Shown here piece after piece: positions 56,472 through 64,000 of a stretch of 64,000 nt of DNA. The DNA lies in contig JAHZIX010000002.1 of assembly GCA_022601195.1 (NCBI GenBank), positions 310,001 to 374,000 of the forward strand. The letters are read 5' to 3'. The stretch is from Deltaproteobacteria bacterium. Its GTDB lineage: Bacteria > Acidobacteriota > Thermoanaerobaculia > Multivoradales > JAHZIX01. Made by a program: the position numbers and the translations under genes. How positions within the stretch are numbered: position 1 is the stretch's first letter; each line of letters starts with the position of its first letter. The notes under the pieces were generated by a model. It worked only from the letters and a program-made list of their open reading frames with translations, was not told the DNA's origin and searched no databases.

Positions 56472-57341
56472 ATGGAAATCTCCAACACCTCGGTCGGCAA
56501 TGTCCTGACCCGGACCTCCGGCTATTTGCGCACCATCACCTCTCATTCCCTACAACCCTACCGAGGCTGTCCCCTAGGAAATTCCCTCTGTGGAGTCGGA
56601 TGCTATGTCCAGCACAATCCCTATGTCACCCAGGGAAGGCGCTGGGGAAGCTTCCTGGAAGTTCGCACCAACGCCGCGGATTCCTACCGCGCTACGGCAG
56701 CGCGCGAAGCTCGATGGGCGCGTCGACACCGGGAAGGGTTCTCGATCTTTCTCTCGAGCTCCACGGAGCCCTTTCCGCCTCAGGAGAAGCGCTACGGCAT
56801 CACTCGGCAGGTCTTGGAAGCGATGGTGGAGCAGCCCCCAGAGGAGGTTCCGGACGAGTTGATCCTGCAAACCCATAGCCCTCGGGTTACGGAGGTCGCT
56901 GAACTGCTGCGAGCTCTCGCCCGGAGATGCCGACTGCGAGTTCATCTTTCCATCGAGACGGATCGTCCAAAGCTGCCCGGCCTACCCCCTCCGGCGAGCA
57001 CCATCGCTCAACGTTTCGCCGCGGCGGCCCAACTCAAAGAGGCCGGCCTAGCTACCGTGATCACCGTGGCGCCCCTACTGCCCCTAGAGGATCCGGAGAG
57101 TTTTTTCTCTCGAGTCGCTGAGGCAGCCGATGCCGTGGTGTTGGACCATTTCATCGGCGGTGATGGCTCGAGCACCGGCAGCCGCACTCGGCGCACCCGT
57201 TTACCGGCTGCCATGGAGGAGGTCCAACCCGCCAGTAGCGAGCTTGGTTATCGGGATGCGATGGTCCGCATCGCCCAACGGCATCTACCGGGAAAAGTTG
57301 GGGTCGGAATCGACGGCTTCGCTGGGAGATTCCTGGCGTGA
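56472..57341 (+). CDS. Radical SAM protein, spore photoproduct lyase-like, with altered cysteine spacing
   Basis: The 289-residue protein resembles the SplB/PA0069-like group (LQPYRGC opening, SSSTEPFPPQE, LQTHSPRV and HLSIETD strands). The iron-sulfur cysteines are C-x6-C-x3-C (GCPLGNSLCGVGCYVQHN) instead of the usual CX3CX2C. Extra residues around the second cysteine still allow a [4Fe-4S] site. It may repair DNA photodamage or modify an unknown substrate. The stop codon overlaps the GTG start of the rhomboid gene (GTGA), so the two are cotranslated. Confidence 0.85.
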   Translation: MEISNTSVGNVLTRTSGYLRTITSHSLQPYRGCPLGNSLCGVGCYVQHNPYVTQGRRWGSFLEVRTNAADSYRATAAREARWARRHREGFSIFLSSSTEPFPPQEKRYGITRQVLEAMVEQPPEEVPDELILQTHSPRVTEVAELLRALARRCRLRVHLSIETDRPKLPGLPPPASTIAQRFAAAAQLKEAGLATVITVAPLLPLEDPESFFSRVAEAADAVVLDHFIGGDGSSTGSRTRRTRLPAAMEEVQPASSELGYRDAMVRIAQRHLPGKVGVGIDGFAGRFLA

Positions 57342-58789
57342 TCTTCCCGATATCCCACGAGCGCACCACCGTGCGTCGCCTACCCTGGGTGACCTTCTCT
57401 ATCCTGGCAGCCTGTCTCGTGGTCTTCGTCCTTTCTCCTCGGGGCGGCCCGGCCATGGAAGAACCCAGCAAGAGACACCTGGAGGTTCTGGAGTTCTTTC
57501 TCGAACATCCTTACCTGGAGCTCGACCCCCGCGTTCTGCCCCCGGCCATGCTTGAAGAAATCGTTGCTGCTGCGGCGCCTGCAGATGACGCCCCCGTGGA
57601 TCTACTGCAAAAGAAACTCGACCGCCTCACGGCGGAGTGGCTCGAGAGCCTGAAGAGTTATCCCATGCGCCGCTGGGGCTTCGTACCCAATGATCCAACC
57701 CTCTCGGGGCTCCTGCTGCATTTCTTCGTTCATGCGGGTTGGCTACACTTGCTCTTCAATCTGCTCTACCTCTACCTCACTGCCCCCTTTGTGGAAGATG
57801 CCTGGGGCAGGGTTCCCTTCGCCCTCTTCTACTTACTCTCCGGAATTGCGGTGGCTCTGCTGTACATGTGGCGCTATGGGGACTCCTTTATCCCACTCGT
57901 AGGGGCCTCTGGAGCCATCGCCGCGGTGATGGGAGCCTTCGTGGTGCTCCATGGCCGGACCAAGATCGACTTTTTCTACTGGCTGGGCATCCTCGTTGGT
58001 ACTTTCTCGGCTCCCGCTTGGTTGATGTTCGGCTTGTGGTTTGCCGGGGAAATGATTTCAGCCCAACTCCAAGATAACGTCACCGGTGGCCAAGCGGTCG
58101 GTGGAGTTGCCTATTGGGCTCACATATGGGGTTTCGCTCTGGGCGTGGCTACCGCTTGGGCATTGCGGCTGCTGAAGTTCTCGGGAGCCAAGGCCTCTGA
58201 GCCTGGCCCCCTTGGCAGCGAGATCCTGAGTACCTCCCGGAGTGCGGAAAGAAAGGGACAGACCGGCGAAGCCTGGCAGATGCTGGAAGACACCCTAGTC
58301 GCCAACCCTTGGGACGACCGGGTCCGAGACGCCTATTGGCGCTTGGCTCAAAAGCTCGAACGGGAGGACAAAGCGGCCCAGGTGATCACCACTCCTGTAC
58401 GCACAGCGCTTCGTGATGGTGCAGCTCCGGAGGCCCTACGCTTGTGGCAGGAAATCGACCAAAGCCTGCCGGATTTGGTCCGCAGCCCCTCCCTACTCAC
58501 CTCCCTGGCGGAAAACGCGCAGCGGCTGAAGAAAAAGGAATGGGCCAGAGAGCTGACCCAGGAGGCTTTTCGGGTCTCTCACCGAGCAACGCCCGCCGGG
58601 ACTCTGTACCGTCTGCTCCGGTTGAGCCAAGGCCGAGACGACGAGCTCTATCAACGAGTGCACCAGCTTCTTCTCGCTCATCCAAAGCTAGATCCGGAAA
58701 CTCGGCTGAAACTGGAAGCTGAACCTCCCACCTCTGTTCCCACCCAACCGGATGGTCTACCGATCCCGCCTCCCTGGACTCCCGACTGA
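57338..58789 (+). CDS. Rhomboid family intramembrane serine protease with C-terminal helical extension
   Basis: The 483-residue protein has a membrane region of about six to seven helices. The catalytic serine is S191 in GASGAIAAVMGA, and the histidine is H262 in YWAHIWGFALG. The loop between the first two helices is long (about residues 35-125). The last 185 residues are soluble, helical and TPR-like. It should cleave membrane-protein helices in the inner membrane. It starts with GTG inside the radical SAM stop. Confidence 0.92.
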   Translation: MIFPISHERTTVRRLPWVTFSILAACLVVFVLSPRGGPAMEEPSKRHLEVLEFFLEHPYLELDPRVLPPAMLEEIVAAAAPADDAPVDLLQKKLDRLTAEWLESLKSYPMRRWGFVPNDPTLSGLLLHFFVHAGWLHLLFNLLYLYLTAPFVEDAWGRVPFALFYLLSGIAVALLYMWRYGDSFIPLVGASGAIAAVMGAFVVLHGRTKIDFFYWLGILVGTFSAPAWLMFGLWFAGEMISAQLQDNVTGGQAVGGVAYWAHIWGFALGVATAWALRLLKFSGAKASEPGPLGSEILSTSRSAERKGQTGEAWQMLEDTLVANPWDDRVRDAYWRLAQKLEREDKAAQVITTPVRTALRDGAAPEALRLWQEIDQSLPDLVRSPSLLTSLAENAQRLKKKEWARELTQEAFRVSHRATPAGTLYRLLRLSQGRDDELYQRVHQLLLAHPKLDPETRLKLEAEPPTSVPTQPDGLPIPPPWTPD

Positions 58790-58926
58790 TTTTCGTTGGC
58801 CAAACCGGCGGGTGTAGACTGTAGCCAGATCAAATGAACTTTTTTTAGCCGGGAACGGGACCTACCCTTCAGAGGTTTTCGGACACTCTAGAATGAGATT
58901 CTCTGGCTCTTGGCGGGAGAGAAGAA

Positions 58927-59517
58927 ATGGCTCGGGATGTGACGCAGCTATTGGTGGACTGGAATCAAGGAGACCAAAGCGCTTTGGAAGAGCTCATGCC
59001 CCTGGTCTACCAAGAGCTTCACCGTCTGGCGGAGCGCTCCATGCGGCGGGAACGGCCAGGTCACACTCTCCAACCCACGGCTCTGATCCACGAGGCCTAC
59101 CTGCAGCTCGTCGACCAAACCCGAGTTCAATGGAAAAACCGTTCCCAATTCTTCGGAGTCTCGGCCCAGCTCATGCGCCGCATCACTTTGCTCCACGCCC
59201 GCAAGCGGGGGGCCGCGAAACGAGGCGGAGATGCTCACCGCATCACTTTCGACGAGGATCTTCCCGTCTCCGCTCACCAAGCTTCCGATTTGATCGACAT
59301 CGACGAAGCCCTCACGACCTTGGCTTCCCTCGAGCCGCGGCTGGCAAAAGTAGTGGAGCTACGCTTCTTCGGGGGCCTGACGGTGGAAGAGACAGCGCAA
59401 GCCTTGGAAGTGTCGCCCACCACCGTCAAGAGGGAATGGCGCACCGCCCGCGCCTGGCTCATCGATCGCCTGGCTGACACCGAAGTCCCGTCGCACAAAA
59501 ACGCGGCAACGGGATGA
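58927..59517 (+). CDS. ECF sigma factor of the TIGR02999 type
   Basis: The 196-residue sigma factor has region 2 (LVYQELHRLAERSMRRERPGHTLQPTALIHEAYLQL) and region 4 (LEPRLAKVVELRFFGGLTVEETAQALEVSPTTVKREW). The LQPTALVHEAYLRL-like signature marks the group of ECF factors linked to Ser/Thr kinases in Acidobacteriota and Planctomycetota. Its stop overlaps the kinase start (ATGA). A GGGAAC at 58851-58856 resembles an ECF -35 box and could mark autoregulation. It probably is controlled by the kinase through phosphorylation. Confidence 0.94.
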   Translation: MARDVTQLLVDWNQGDQSALEELMPLVYQELHRLAERSMRRERPGHTLQPTALIHEAYLQLVDQTRVQWKNRSQFFGVSAQLMRRITLLHARKRGAAKRGGDAHRITFDEDLPVSAHQASDLIDIDEALTTLASLEPRLAKVVELRFFGGLTVEETAQALEVSPTTVKREWRTARAWLIDRLADTEVPSHKNAATG

Positions 59518-62042
59518 CTGGATCCGTCGAAGCCAAGAACTTCCGGCGGGTTCGAAAAGTCCTCGAGGCGGCCCTCGAGCTACCGCCGGAGCAGCGAAGC
59601 CCCTACCTCCAAAAAACCTGTGCTGGTGACGACGCCCTCTACCAAAGAGTCGCAGCGCTGCTGGCGGCGGACGCTCGAGACGCAAGTCCCATCGACGAAC
59701 CCATCGCAGACCTTGCCCTCCACCTGCTGGGCCAAGGTCAAGCTGATGCCCAAACCGGAAGGCGCATCGGTGCTCACCGATTGCTAGCAAGCATCGGTCA
59801 CGGCGGCATGGGGTCCATCTACCTGGCGGAGCGAGCGGACGGCGAATACCAGGAACAGGTCGCCATCAAACTCATCCGCCCAGGCTTGAGCAGCGAGGCC
59901 CTGATCGATCGTTTTCGCCAGGAAAGGCAAATTCTCGCTCAGCTGAACCACCCGAATATCGGCCGGATTCTCGACGGCGGCGTGACTGAGGACGGCCAGC
60001 CATATTTCGTCATGGAGCACATCGAGGGAGAGCCCATCGATCGCTATTGTGCCGCCGGTGGAAACTCCAAGCTCCCTCCGAGCCGCCGCCAACTCCTCGA
60101 GCTCTTCGCCGAGGTCTGTGACGCCGTTCACGCTGCCCACCGCAATCTGATCATCCATTGCGACCTGAAGCCATCCAACATTCTGGTTACGGCCGATGGA
60201 GTCCCAAAACTATTGGATTTCGGCATTGCCCGACCGGCACCGAAAACCCTCGGCAGGGATCGCTCAGAGAAGGGAACGGCAACCCCCACCGCCCTGACGC
60301 CGGACTACGCCAGCCCGGAGCAACAGCGTGGCGAAACCTTGACTACCGCCAGCGACATCTTCTCCTTGGGAGTGGTGCTTCATCTGCTACTCAAGGGACG
60401 ACTGCCATCGGCAACGGAGAAATCCGTCTCGGAACCCGCGCTGAAGGCGGATCTGAGAGCTATCCTTCGCTGCGCTCTCGCCCAGGAGCCGGATCAGCGC
60501 TATTCCTCGGCACGGGAATTCGGGGCAGACCTCAGGCGCCATATCGAACACCTGCCGGTGACGGCCCAGCATCCCACTTGGACCTACCGAGCCGGCAAGT
60601 TCCTGAGACGAAGGTGGCTCGCCGCCACTCTGACTTGTCTGATCCTCGCCAGTGCGGCAGCAGGATTCTTCGCTACCTTGCACCAGGCTGAGTTGGCCCG
60701 GGCTCGAGGCCAACAAGCGGAACGGGCCTTTGATTTCTTGGTCGACGTCTTCGTTGCCTCAGACCCGGACGAGGCCGGCGGCCCCACCGACTTGGCATTG
60801 ATCCAACTCCTAGACGAAGCCGCCGCCCGCACCCCGGAGGAGTTCACCGACGCGCCGCCTCTCCAAGCCCGGCTCATGGACGTTATCGGCATGGTTTACT
60901 CGTCCCTCGGGCGCTATGAAGAGGCCGAGCCGCTGCTGCGCCAAGCCTTGGAACTGAGGCAGGAATCACTGAGTGACAACCACGAAGATTTGGCGGTGAG
61001 CCTTGATCATCTCGGGCTCCTGCAGATCTCCCGAGGCCAGCTGGAGGAAGCCGAGCTCTATTTGGACAAAGCCCTCTCCATGCGCCGGGAGCTCCTGGGT
61101 TCTTCCCACGAAGCCGTCGCAGACAGCCTGCATCGCCTCGGTCGACTCCGCCGCAGCCAAGACCGACTCGAGGAAGCGGAAACTTCCTATCGAGAAGCCT
61201 TGAGCTTGCGGCGCGCCCTGCTGGGCAAACACAAGGATGTAGCAGTTACCTTGAACAACCTGGGAGTTGTCCTGAGGAGCCAAGGACGCCTCGACGAAGC
61301 GGAAGAAGTCCTGCGGGAAGCCGCCGAGCTCTTCGAAGAGCTCCTGGGGCCAGAGCATTGGCGGCTGGGCAATACTCAAAGCAATCTGGCTCTGGTATTG
61401 AAAACCCGCCGCCAGTACCCGGAGGCGATGGCCCTCTACCGCCACGCGTTGGAGATTCAACGGCGCCACCTGGGCGGTGACCATCCGGAGCTGGCCAACA
61501 CCCTCAACAATCTAGCGGTAGTGCTGTTTCGAGAGGGCAACCTCGACGAAGCGGAAGCAAGCTTCCGGGAAGCCCTGGAAATTCAAGTTCCGCGCCTCGG
61601 GGAAGATCATCTCCGGGTCGCGAGTATTCGACGCAATCTGGGCATGGTGCTGCTGGATCAGCCCCGTTTGAGTGAAGCCGAGGCTCTGCTACGCAGGTCC
61701 CTGCGGGTGTTCACGGCAAAGCTGGACAGCGACTCTCCCGACATCGAATCCACCCAATCGGGTCTCGGTCGGGTGCTCGCTGCGGCCCACCGCCACGGAG
61801 ATGCGGAGGTGATGCTCAGAGCCAGCCTGGAAAGCCGCCAACGGCGAGGAGCGAGCCCCTACCTCATCGCCGTCGCCAGCACCCGCTTGGCAGCGAGCCT
61901 GACGGCGCTGGGCCGGCAGCAGGAAGCCGTGCAACTACTCCGCCCTGCGTTGGCGACTCTGGAAGACGAGCGGGGTGATCAGCACCCCAGAACCCTCGAA
62001 GCCCGCGCTGCTCTCGCTACAGCTGAAACAAAGGTCCCCTAG
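59514..62042 (+). CDS. Membrane Ser/Thr protein kinase with C-terminal TPR repeats
   Basis: The 842-residue protein has a Hanks-type kinase domain (about 85-345): glycine loop GHGGMGSIYLAE, K119 in VAIK, catalytic loop HCDLKPSN (D217) and DFG. The usual HRD is HCD, a non-RD form. A membrane helix is near 364-385. The C-terminal half is about ten kinesin-light-chain-type TPRs of 42 residues, presumably on the outside of the membrane. It overlaps the sigma factor gene and likely forms a signalling unit with it. Confidence 0.95.
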   Translation: MTGSVEAKNFRRVRKVLEAALELPPEQRSPYLQKTCAGDDALYQRVAALLAADARDASPIDEPIADLALHLLGQGQADAQTGRRIGAHRLLASIGHGGMGSIYLAERADGEYQEQVAIKLIRPGLSSEALIDRFRQERQILAQLNHPNIGRILDGGVTEDGQPYFVMEHIEGEPIDRYCAAGGNSKLPPSRRQLLELFAEVCDAVHAAHRNLIIHCDLKPSNILVTADGVPKLLDFGIARPAPKTLGRDRSEKGTATPTALTPDYASPEQQRGETLTTASDIFSLGVVLHLLLKGRLPSATEKSVSEPALKADLRAILRCALAQEPDQRYSSAREFGADLRRHIEHLPVTAQHPTWTYRAGKFLRRRWLAATLTCLILASAAAGFFATLHQAELARARGQQAERAFDFLVDVFVASDPDEAGGPTDLALIQLLDEAAARTPEEFTDAPPLQARLMDVIGMVYSSLGRYEEAEPLLRQALELRQESLSDNHEDLAVSLDHLGLLQISRGQLEEAELYLDKALSMRRELLGSSHEAVADSLHRLGRLRRSQDRLEEAETSYREALSLRRALLGKHKDVAVTLNNLGVVLRSQGRLDEAEEVLREAAELFEELLGPEHWRLGNTQSNLALVLKTRRQYPEAMALYRHALEIQRRHLGGDHPELANTLNNLAVVLFREGNLDEAEASFREALEIQVPRLGEDHLRVASIRRNLGMVLLDQPRLSEAEALLRRSLRVFTAKLDSDSPDIESTQSGLGRVLAAAHRHGDAEVMLRASLESRQRRGASPYLIAVASTRLAASLTALGRQQEAVQLLRPALATLEDERGDQHPRTLEARAALATAETKVP

Positions 62043-62066
62043 CCCGACGGCTGTGAGCGAGGAGTA

Positions 62067-62624
62067 CTAATCCTCGTCGTCGATGTTGTCGAGCTCCGAA
62101 TCCTGACAGCTTCTGAACGGGCTGAAGTCTGACAACATCACCTTCACCACTACCGGCGAGATGCCATCTTGGTAGGCGACAGCGGTGGCTACGTAGACTT
62201 CTCCGTCAATCAAATCACCGAGCCCGGAGACCAACTGGCCGACAAAGTCGAACATCCCATTGTCGGATCTCTTTAGATAGAGATCCGCCTGCATGGGCTC
62301 CAGGTTCTCGATTCTGAGTCGAAGGCGAAGATCCATGGGAACCGGAAATCCGGTCGGCGCCAGATGGGCGATGAAGCCGTGGCCTGGTTCCGTACCCCCG
62401 GCTCCGACCTCATGAGAGATCCTACTGGTGCAATCGTCCGCCCCCTTCACGTCGAGGAGGGATCCGTGGATCTGGCTATCTTCGAGAGGCTCGATGTATT
62501 GGACACTCCCGGACACCACACAGGATTGCTGCCCCACAACCGCCGTGGGAGCCACCTGAAAGAACCCTGCGAGCACCAGAGGAAGACCGACCCACCGCTT
62601 CAATCCAAACAAACCAATCCTCAT
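62067..62624 (-). CDS. Small exported protein, function unknown
   Basis: The 185-residue protein starts at ATG 62624, with AAAGGAG seven bases upstream; a longer frame to 62651 is less likely. A signal peptide ends near VVGQQ. The mature part is beta-rich with cysteines near residues 35, 64 and 173, and an acidic end (DSELDNIDDED). No family recognised. It is convergent with the kinase gene and divergent from the RTX-like gene. Confidence 0.7.
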   Translation of the reverse strand: MRIGLFGLKRWVGLPLVLAGFFQVAPTAVVGQQSCVVSGSVQYIEPLEDSQIHGSLLDVKGADDCTSRISHEVGAGGTEPGHGFIAHLAPTGFPVPMDLRLRLRIENLEPMQADLYLKRSDNGMFDFVGQLVSGLGDLIDGEVYVATAVAYQDGISPVVVKVMLSDFSPFRSCQDSELDNIDDED

Positions 62625-62972
62625 GAGAATCTCCTTTCTCCTCCAAACCATCTGATTTGCCCTCTACCTCAAGAATGAAGTAGGGGCCCCAATAGAGAAC
62701 GTACATTCCCCTCCTGAATGGGACCAATTCTTTCAGAATGCCCAATTTCCGCAGCTTTCATGGTCCCTTCCAAGACTCGAAGGTACGTCTTTGATTGAGT
62801 TCAGAGGGCACCCACCGCTACTCGCGGTAATCGCCACAAACGAAGAAAAGGAGGTCAGCAGAAAGCGGCTTGGGTGCACCGAAACTCGATCGGTTTTCGA
62901 TGAGTCTATCGACACTCACAACGAGCTCGGAGACTCCCAACAAACGGACAGCAAACTTGGAGGAAGAACACC
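62625..62972. other. Divergent promoter region, no gene
   Basis: About 348 bases between the divergent secreted-protein genes. Short frames on both strands are not supported. It must hold both promoters; no near-consensus boxes were recognised. GGAGGAAG lies eight bases before the RTX-like ATG. Confidence 0.5.
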
Positions 62973-63347
62973 ATGAAATACATCCTAGTAGCGGCGGCTC
63001 TCCTCGTCGCAACCCTCGTCCCTACCACCGCAACGGCTCAGGTTGGAGCCTGCGTGGTACCAGGCATCTGCCTGCACAGCGGACCTGGAAACGACGTCAT
63101 CAATGGCGGACCTGGAAACGATTGCATTTTCGGTGGAGGCGGTAACGATCAGATCTCCGGGAATGGTGGCCACGACAATCTCCACGGTGAGGACGGCGAC
63201 GACGTTCTACGGGGAGGTAGCGGCAACGATTGCATCTGGGGAGAGCAGGGCGACGACGTATTGTACGGCGGCCCGGGTAACGACAACCTGGTCGGCGGCC
63301 CCGGCAACGATGTTTGCATCGATGGTGGCGTTGCCTACTTCTGCTGA
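62973..63347 (+). CDS. Miniature secreted RTX (calcium-binding beta-roll) protein with cysteines
   Basis: The 124-residue protein has a signal peptide (cleavage after TAQ, about 23) and nine consecutive RTX nonapeptides (GGxGNDxI-like, residues 35-115). It should form a calcium-dependent beta-roll. Six cysteines (27, 33, 51, 87, 115, 124) are unusual for RTX proteins and suggest disulfides, and the sequence ends in a terminal cysteine. It lacks any enzymatic domain or type I secretion tail, so Sec export is likely. A strong hairpin follows. Confidence 0.9.
   Translation: MKYILVAAALLVATLVPTTATAQVGACVVPGICLHSGPGNDVINGGPGNDCIFGGGGNDQISGNGGHDNLHGEDGDDVLRGGSGNDCIWGEQGDDVLYGGPGNDNLVGGPGNDVCIDGGVAYFC
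63075..63317 (+). repeat. Nine 27-bp RTX repeats
   Basis: The coding sequence for the nine nonapeptides repeats with a 27-base period over 63075-63317; GGTGGAC/GGCGGACCTGGAAACGA-like cores recur, with copies two and eight/nine most alike. Confidence 0.8.
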
Positions 63348-63352
63348 TATTC

Positions 63353-63401
63353 CGTCCCAGGCTCGTCGCGAAGCTCTCACCCTCGCGGCGGGCTTGGGAC
63401 G
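63353..63401 (+). terminator. 19-pair hairpin after the RTX-like gene
   Basis: 63353-63371 pairs with 63383-63401 over 19 positions (three G-U) around an 11-base loop, starting six bases past the stop codon. No T-run follows. Confidence 0.6.
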
Positions 63402-63558
63402 ATCGGCCCCGCCCGGGCGCTCTCTACGGCTCAATTTCTCTAGACCTTCCCCCTAGAGACCCGGCCTTCTAAACCCCGACCCGACAAATCACGGTCCTAT
63501 GGCCCCAGCCAGCAGGTCCATTGGAAAGGTCCAAACTCCACGATCTGGGAGGTTTCTC

Positions 63559-64000
63559 ATGTCTCTTCGAGCTCGCCATACCCGCTATCACCCTCAAGCT
63601 CTCTGTCTGCCTTCCTCCCCCTTGGCAAAAGCTAGGCCGGTAAATACGGAGACCATGGCCTCTCGAAGGCTCGGCCCTGTGACTTTCCTTTCCGCAGCTA
63701 CGCTCCTGGCTGCCACCTTCTTCTCGCCCCCGGATAGTAGGGCGATGGATAGTCCCCCCCCGGCTAGCAGCGCCCCCGCTGGCAGAACCCTGGCGGAGCC
63801 CCCGATTCTTCAGGGCCTCGTCCTCAGCATGGACGGTGCTGCCCTACCGGGCGCCCGGCTCGTAGCCCGAACGGTCCCCAAGAATTTCGAGATGATGGAG
63901 TCCTTGCTCAGCGGGCAGACACGACCCGTCGCGGCTAGTTCGATCTCTAACCAAGGTGGACGCCTGCACCTGGAGCTCCCTGCACCCGGCCTTTGGCGCC
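63559..64000 (+). CDS. Secreted protein with carboxypeptidase-regulatory-like domain, N-terminal part
   Basis: The gene is open to the right edge of the window (147 codons seen). A strong GGGAGG lies seven bases before ATG 63559. An internal ATG at 63655, with a weaker GGAG, would give a cleaner signal peptide (MASRRLGPVTFLSAATLL). After a Pro/Ala/Ser linker, ILQGLVLSMDGAALPGARLVAR begins a beta-sandwich domain of the carboxypeptidase-regulatory-like (transthyretin) kind, which often opens large envelope proteins in this group. The rest is unknown. Confidence 0.7.
   Translation, partial: MSLRARHTRYHPQALCLPSSPLAKARPVNTETMASRRLGPVTFLSAATLLAATFFSPPDSRAMDSPPPASSAPAGRTLAEPPILQGLVLSMDGAALPGARLVARTVPKNFEMMESLLSGQTRPVAASSISNQGGRLHLELPAPGLWR

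Overview
The window looks like a piece of a moderately GC-rich, Gram-negative chromosome, most likely from the Acidobacteriota or a neighbouring phylum. Outer-membrane lipid A synthesis is implied by an LpxH-type hydrolase, and there are several lipoproteins plus lspA. EF-G has the mitochondrial/spirochaete-type G1 motif. An ECF sigma factor overlaps a Ser/Thr kinase with C-terminal TPRs, a pairing common in Acidobacteriota and Planctomycetota, and there is a TPR-bearing sigma-54 activator. The phylum is inferred from gene style, not from a marker alignment. No insertion sequence, prophage or CRISPR array was seen, and the region reads as ordinary chromosome.

Layout. 1-9127 (minus) is one tightly packed gene string: plsC, mrp, lpxH-like, PhnP-like hydrolase, aroA, a sigma-54 activator, and dppB/dppC-type permeases running off the left edge; from mrp onward, neighbouring genes overlap or lie within about 26 bases of each other. 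9298-12104 (minus) is fusA followed by a RecA-like ATPase, with a recognisable promoter, leader hairpin and terminator. 12365-20216 holds a decayed fragment with a dispersed repeat, a small membrane protein, a secreted SGNH hydrolase, a 2-hydroxyacid dehydrogenase, an NmrA-like reductase, a membrane-anchored gluzincin and a repeat-bearing lipoprotein. 20486-25628 (plus) holds adenine deaminase, lspA, a small membrane protein, a TPR/cyclic-nucleotide-binding protein and a divergent sigma factor. 25567-29815 (minus) holds an M16 protease pair, a phosphoesterase and two small membrane-associated proteins. 30118-38393 (plus) holds a beta-CASP nuclease, a YihY protein, tRNA-Ala, DUF1820, a lipoprotein FKBP, a di-haem oxidoreductase, an Hpt protein and a YpfJ-type metallopeptidase.

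38481-45932 (minus) is the most unusual part. Three consecutive genes each carry a Rieske [2Fe-2S] domain fused to something different: a ferric-reductase-like membrane cytochrome, a glutamate-synthase FMN/[3Fe-4S] domain, and a full thiamine-diphosphate (pyruvate-oxidase-like) enzyme. A small membrane protein and a nitrilase-fold protein that seems to lack the catalytic lysine lie upstream. I read this as a candidate undescribed membrane-linked redox module with unknown substrate.

46350-63347 holds an acyl-reductase-like SDR, a two-component system, a small PDZ protein, the DUF2339/DUF3999 pair, a radical SAM protein overlapping a rhomboid protease, the sigma/kinase pair, a small secreted protein and a miniature cysteine-containing RTX protein. 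A secreted protein with a carboxypeptidase-regulatory-like domain runs off the right edge.
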